Below are positions 60,658-64,000 of a stretch of DNA of 64,000 bases, piece after piece (within the stretch, counting starts at the first letter, position 1; each line of letters opens with the position of its first letter). The notes beneath the pieces are model-generated. The model made no database searches. It saw only the letters and a program-made list of their open reading frames with translations, and was not told the origin of the DNA. A program made the position numbers and the translations under genes. Source of the stretch: Rhizohabitans arisaemae (GTDB lineage: Bacteria; Actinomycetota; Actinomycetes; Streptosporangiales; Streptosporangiaceae). The stretch is from positions 1,302,001-1,366,000 of the forward strand of contig NZ_BLRH01000034.1 of assembly GCF_025996515.1 (NCBI RefSeq). Reading direction: 5' to 3'.

Positions 60658-60770
60658 CGGTTTTCGCCGCCGAGGCCTGGGGCCGGTTGGCGCGGTCAGG
60701 CGAAGCCCTTACCCTTCGTGATCCGCAAACAACGGTGATCTCCAGGGGGACTCGGCGGTAGAACAGGGGG

Positions 60771-61439
60771 ATGCGCGTACAGCATCTGCATCCGTGGCCG
60801 GATACGACCGAGGAGGCGCAGGCGATCCAGGAACGGCTGCGCCCGCTGACCGATCTGGCGGATCCCGGGCCGGCGCAGGTGCGGCTCGTCGCCGGGCTCG
60901 ATGTGGCCTATGGCACCGACGGCGACCAGGTCACCGCGGCCGTTGTGATCGTCGAAGCGGACACGCTCACTGTCGCCGAGCAGGTCGTGGTCACCGAACC
61001 GGCCCGGTTTCCCTATGTCCCCGGTCTGTTCGCGTTTCGCGAGCTCCCCACCCTCGTCACCGCCCTGGAGAAGCTGCGGACCACGCCGGACCTGCTTGTC
61101 TGCGACGGGTACGGGCTCGCGCATCCCCGGCGGTTCGGCCTCGCCTGCCATCTCGGCGTGCTCACCGGCCTTCCCACCGTCGGGGTCGCCAAGACCTCCT
61201 TCATCGGACAGTACGCCGAACCCGGGCAGCAGCGGGGAGACTGGGCTCCCATCGTCGATCACGACGAAGTGGTCGGCCGGGCACTCCGTACCCGCAGCGG
61301 AGTCAAGCCGGTCTACGTCTCGCAGGGCCACCGCATCGGCCTCGACAACGCCTGCGCCCACGTTCTCGCCCTCTCCCCCGCCTACCGCCTCCCCGAACCC
61401 ATCCGCCAAGCCGACCACCTCTCCCGGCACCCCATCTGA
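60771..61439 (+). CDS. nfi: Endonuclease V (deoxyinosine 3'-endonuclease)
   Basis: A 222-residue endonuclease V. The RNase H-like core carries the catalytic Asp in VAGLDVAYG and the Glu in the wedge segment PYVPGLFAFRELP. It also has CDGYGLAHPRRFGLACHLGV, VGVAKTSF and VSQGHRIGLDNA. It cuts DNA (and RNA in some organisms) one base 3' of inosine to start repair. It is a single gene. The ribosome site (GGGGG) is unusually close to the ATG. No other repair gene is adjacent. Confidence 0.95.
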   Translation: MRVQHLHPWPDTTEEAQAIQERLRPLTDLADPGPAQVRLVAGLDVAYGTDGDQVTAAVVIVEADTLTVAEQVVVTEPARFPYVPGLFAFRELPTLVTALEKLRTTPDLLVCDGYGLAHPRRFGLACHLGVLTGLPTVGVAKTSFIGQYAEPGQQRGDWAPIVDHDEVVGRALRTRSGVKPVYVSQGHRIGLDNACAHVLALSPAYRLPEPIRQADHLSRHPI

Positions 61440-61584
61440 TCCGGGCGCACCGTCGAACCGGTGACGGCTTCCCGAGATCGTCGGCAGGGTAGGTCGCCCC
61501 ATGATCTGTGGACCCCCTGTTCGACCAAGCGTTTGCGGCCCTGAATGAGCCGCAAAGCGCTGTCGCATCGGGGAATTCGGTTGT

Positions 61585-62046
61585 CTACACCGGGGTGGTG
61601 GAGTCTGCGGGAATGCGTAGGGCCGTCGCCGCCGCGCCGATCAGGACCAGGGTCAGGACGGCGGCCATGAAGACCTGTCCGTGCAGGCCCAGGACGAAGA
61701 CGGTCCGGTCGGCGAACTCCGGATCATAGGCGGCGGTGCCGGGGAACAGAAGTGCCCCGAACATACCGAGCCAGGGCGTGGCGAGGACCGCAGCGGCCGA
61801 AAGCAGCCGCACACGCATATTGCGCCCCCGTCGTACGGCGAGTGCCAGGCCGATGAGGCCGAGCAGCACCGTCATCACCATGTACTGGGCGTCGTGGAAC
61901 TTGGCGTGCGGGGGCCAGGCGGGGTTGAAGGCGTGCTGGACCGCCAGTTCAGGGATGACCAGGTCGGCGAGCACGGCGCCGACCATCGTGATCACCCCGA
62001 CAATCGTGATCAGGGTACGGGAGACGGACATGGGTGCGAGAGACAT
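61585..62046 (-). CDS. Four-helix integral membrane protein
   Basis: A 153-residue protein with four predicted membrane helices (TLITIVGVITMVGAVLADLVI, and three further Leu/Val/Ala-rich stretches). A polar loop between helices one and two reads NPAWPPHAKFHDAQYM. The W-x-P-H-A-x-F-H pattern resembles a family of small uncharacterised actinobacterial membrane proteins (possibly DUF6640); I am not certain. An extended frame of 51 codons upstream lacks membrane character. It is on the same strand as a tiny membrane protein at 62244 and divergent from a TetR gene, which probably controls both. Confidence 0.6.
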   Translation of the reverse strand: MSLAPMSVSRTLITIVGVITMVGAVLADLVIPELAVQHAFNPAWPPHAKFHDAQYMVMTVLLGLIGLALAVRRGRNMRVRLLSAAAVLATPWLGMFGALLFPGTAAYDPEFADRTVFVLGLHGQVFMAAVLTLVLIGAAATALRIPADSTTPV

Positions 62047-62243
62047 GACGAGAGTGGTCCTTTTCTGGCTGCCGAGGACATCTCCGGCAGCCGGGAACGG
62101 ATGCGTTTCCATCCCTTCGCCGCGCCGCGCAGGCACGCGAAGCCGTTCGTGCGGCCGGATCCGGCGCATCATGGGCGTGACGTCGACGGTCGCCTTCATG
62201 GCGTATTTGCCGAAGACGGCGGCGAGGGCCGGTGCGCGGCATG

Positions 62244-62378
62244 TCAGGAGTCCTTTCTCTTACCGGCGGGCCGGTCCAGGCCGCGCCGCACGTGCGCGGA
62301 CCGGGAGAACCACCACCACGTGGCCGTGACCAGCAGGACCGCCGAGAGCGAGAGAAGGATCCACCAGCGAAGCTCCAC
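62244..62378 (-). CDS. Tiny single-pass membrane protein
   Basis: A 44-residue protein: one helix (WWILLSLSAVLLVTATWWWF) bounded by tryptophans, then a strongly basic tail (RSAHVRRGLDRPAGKRKDS) that would sit in the cytoplasm. The GTG start is 8 bases from AGGGG. It lies directly beyond the probable TetR operator and is too small for routine gene finding. The role is unknown; it may be a subunit of the four-helix protein encoded next on the same strand. Confidence 0.55.
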   Translation of the reverse strand: MELRWWILLSLSAVLLVTATWWWFSRSAHVRRGLDRPAGKRKDS

Positions 62379-62386
62379 ATTGACCC

Positions 62387-62412
62387 CTAGAGGCTCTAGA
62401 ATTGTTAGAGCC
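62387..62412. promoter_or_regulatory. Probable TetR operator, overlapping palindromes
   Basis: Two overlapping symmetries share the GCTCTA half-site: CTAGAG-G-CTCTAG at 62387-62399, and GGCTCTA/TAGAGCC at 62392-62412 with a 7-base centre. A further GCTCTA lies near 62429-62434. The site sits in the divergent promoter between the TetR gene and the tiny membrane protein. Confidence 0.6.
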
Positions 62413-62485
62413 ATTAAGGAAACACAGATGCTCTAAGATGTCAATGCCGTCGAGAGATGTCGAGGAAGCGCGAAGAGGGGCGAGG

Positions 62486-63208
62486 ATGTCCGCACACACC
62501 ACCAGCCGACGGGAGAGACTGCGCCAGGCCACCCTGGAGGAGATTCACGCGGCGGCGCGCAAGCTGCTGGTCGAGCAGGGGTCGGCCGCGGTCACCGTCA
62601 ACGCGGTCGCCCGGCAGGTGGGCATGAGCGGTCCGGCTCTGTACCACTACTACAACGGCCACGACGAGCTGGTCGGCGCGGTGACCGCCGGCTTCTTCGG
62701 TGAACTGGCCACCACGATGGAACGGGCCCGCGACCACTCCGGCGCGCCGATCGGCCCGCGGATACTGGCGGTCTGCCGCGCCATGCGCGCCTGGGCGGTC
62801 GCCCATCCGGCCGAGTTCGGCTGGATCTTCGCCACCCCCGTCGCCCCGCCGAACCGGCAACCTGACTCGGTACGCCACCAGGCGGGGCAGCGTTTCGAAC
62901 AGATACTCCTGGATTTGACGGTCGAGCTGTGGCGGACGCGGCCGTTCCCGGTGCCCGACCCGGCCGATCTGCCCGAGTCGCTGCGCGAGCAGTTGGCCGC
63001 CTACTCGGCCTCCATCGACGGAGCCCTGCCCCCTGGGGCCGCGCACGTCTTCCTGACCTGCTGGATTCGGCTGTACGGCCTGCTGTGCATGGAAGTGCTG
63101 CATCAACTGGACTTCGCCTACACCGATTTGGAGCCCGTATTCGAGGAATGCCTCCGCGACCTGGCCGGCACACTCGGCCTCGACTACTCCCCCAAGCCGA
63201 ACGCGTAG
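62486..63208 (+). CDS. TetR-family transcriptional regulator
   Basis: A 240-residue TetR protein. The N-terminal helix-turn-helix spans about residues 10-60 (ATLEEIHAAARKLLVEQGSA, then VTVNAVARQVGMSGPALYHYYNGHDELVGAV). The C-terminal ligand domain (MRAWAVAHPAEFGWIFATPV, VFLTCWIRLYGLLCMEVL) matches the WHG/TetR_C_33 subgroup. The ATG at 62486 is used; upstream codons lack family similarity. It is divergent from the tiny membrane protein and the four-helix membrane protein, with a clear palindrome in between, so it probably represses that membrane gene set and itself. Confidence 0.88.
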   Translation: MSAHTTSRRERLRQATLEEIHAAARKLLVEQGSAAVTVNAVARQVGMSGPALYHYYNGHDELVGAVTAGFFGELATTMERARDHSGAPIGPRILAVCRAMRAWAVAHPAEFGWIFATPVAPPNRQPDSVRHQAGQRFEQILLDLTVELWRTRPFPVPDPADLPESLREQLAAYSASIDGALPPGAAHVFLTCWIRLYGLLCMEVLHQLDFAYTDLEPVFEECLRDLAGTLGLDYSPKPNA

Positions 63209-63375
63209 GGCCGCCCAGGATCCCTCTTCGGGGCGATGCCGGACAGCACGTCGCCGTGATCGTCGAAGCGGACTCGCCGACGGCATCCCACCGCCGGCCG
63301 TGCACTCCTTCCTGTCGCCCGACCGCGGAATCCGTCCTCCCGGCGCGCTCGGGGCGGGCGACCGGGAAACGCGAG

Positions 63376-63413
63376 GACCGTGGCCACGTGTGGGGGGTCA
63401 CGTGGCCACGGTC
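63376..63413 (-). terminator. Strong terminator after the protease gene
   Basis: A perfect 15-base stem (GACCGTGGCCACGTG and its complement) with an 8-base loop, just beyond the stop of the minus-strand protease. Positions 63209-63375 hold no recognised gene. Confidence 0.8.
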
Positions 63414-63440
63414 ATAAGGCGATGTGCGGGGTTGCCGTCG

Positions 63441-64000
63441 TCAGCCGGTGCGGAGGGTCAGGCCGTAGACGGAGAGGATCTCGTTGACGGGCTGGTGGTA
63501 GGTGGTGCCACCGGTGCTGCAGTTGCCGGAGCCGCCGGAGGTGACGCCCTGGGCCTGGCTGCCGGAGATGAACGAGCCGCCGGAGTCACCGGGCTGGGCG
63601 CAGGCGCTGGTGCGGGTGACACCGTAGATGGTGCCCTGCGGGTAGGTGACGCTGGTGTTGTGCTGACGGATCACACCGCAGCGCCAGCCGGTGGTGGAGC
63701 CGGACCGGCAGATGGAGGCGCCGACGGAGGCCTGGGTGGAGCCCCGTACGGTCACGTTGGCGCCACCGGATCCCCGCACGTACGGGGTGGGGGTGTGGCC
63801 GGGGGTGGAGACGTAGGCGTAGTCGTTGCCGGGGAACGAGGAGCCCGCGAAGGTTCCGGACGGGTTGCTGGTCCGGGCGCCGGTACGGCCGCAGTGGCCG
63901 GCGGTGACGAAGCCGGGCTGGCCGCCCCGGGTCACCGAGAAGCCGATGCTGCACCGGCTGGAGCCGATGTAGTAGGCGGCGCCGCCGACGAGGTTGATGA
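63441..64000 (-). CDS. Secreted trypsin-like serine protease (streptogrisin/alpha-lytic type), 5' part beyond the window
   Basis: About 186 codons of the mature domain of an S1 (S1E/S1D) protease; the signal peptide and pro-domain lie outside the right edge. The catalytic triad is visible: His in TAGHCGRTG, Asp in GNDYAYVS, and Ser in QPGDSGGSF. Cysteines paired as in streptogrisins flank His and Ser. It begins in this window with NLVGGAAYYIGSSRCSIGFSV, the normal start of the mature enzyme, so no start codon should be sought here. The enzyme degrades protein outside the cell. The gene ends at a strong terminator. Confidence 0.93.
   Translation of the reverse strand, partial: INLVGGAAYYIGSSRCSIGFSVTRGGQPGFVTAGHCGRTGARTSNPSGTFAGSSFPGNDYAYVSTPGHTPTPYVRGSGGANVTVRGSTQASVGASICRSGSTTGWRCGVIRQHNTSVTYPQGTIYGVTRTSACAQPGDSGGSFISGSQAQGVTSGGSGNCSTGGTTYHQPVNEILSVYGLTLRTG

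Noticed and set aside
1-64000. tRNA, rRNA, insertion sequences, integrases and phage genes
   Set aside because: Looked for cloverleaf arms with TTCGANNC-type loops, transposase and integrase motifs, and paired terminal repeats with a transposase; none was convincing. A covariance-model scan would be decisive for RNA genes.

Overview
The window is high-GC DNA with third-position G/C codon bias, frequent GTG and some TTG starts, and translationally coupled gene pairs. It looks like a chromosomal segment of a Gram-positive actinobacterium, most likely of the Streptosporangiales type. Markers for this are a RamB-type regulator divergent from isocitrate lyase, glucosyl-3-phosphoglycerate synthase, a CU044_5270-type protein behind an ECF sigma factor, a DUF4132 protein, PucR, and a streptogrisin-like secreted protease. 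No rRNA, tRNA, CRISPR array, transposase or phage gene was recognised.

Layout. 0.3-8 kb: an Rrf2 regulator with an AhpD-like protein, a membrane HTH protein whose outer domain resembles a dead glycosidase, TenA, a small P-loop kinase-like protein, a Kef-type antiporter and KptA. 8-15.4 kb: a LysR regulator divergent from three tandem paralogous secreted serine hydrolases. 15.4-17.2 kb: a coupled ATPase/DUF4276 pair that looks like a defence module. 17.3-22.8 kb: a three-repeat secreted protein, a beta-phosphoglucomutase/GH65 phosphorylase operon, antitoxin-like small proteins and a NADAR protein. 22.8-30.1 kb: a six-gene operon on the minus strand (cyclase-like protein, NLR-like ATPase, band-7-like protein, PP2C, kinase-like protein, vWA protein). 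30.5-39.8 kb: sirtuin, ECF sigma factor and partner, heparinase II/III-like protein, and an ADH/amino-acid permease operon divergent from PucR.

37.9-46.9 kb is a repeat-rich, rearranged zone. It holds copies of a 52-base palindromic element, a phosphotransferase pseudogene, three related small secreted proteins, a DUF4132 operon, and duplicated gene fragments. 47-51.7 kb: cold-shock-domain protein, truncated TauE, a cysteine-type leader peptide before a DAACS symporter, then an MNIO (DUF692) RiPP cluster with a visible 48-residue precursor. 51.8-64 kb: GpgS, RamB/AceA, two ankyrin proteins separated by a mosaic of gene fragments, a PLP enzyme, endonuclease V, a TetR-controlled membrane gene set, and the 3' part of a secreted trypsin-like protease.

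The strongest candidate for an undescribed system is the 22.8-30.1 kb operon. It joins a TerY-P-like triad (vWA, PP2C, kinase) to an NLR-like ATPase and a cyclase-like protein. These last two share a short amyloid-signalling-like motif of the kind that couples sensors to effectors. The MNIO RiPP cluster is the second.
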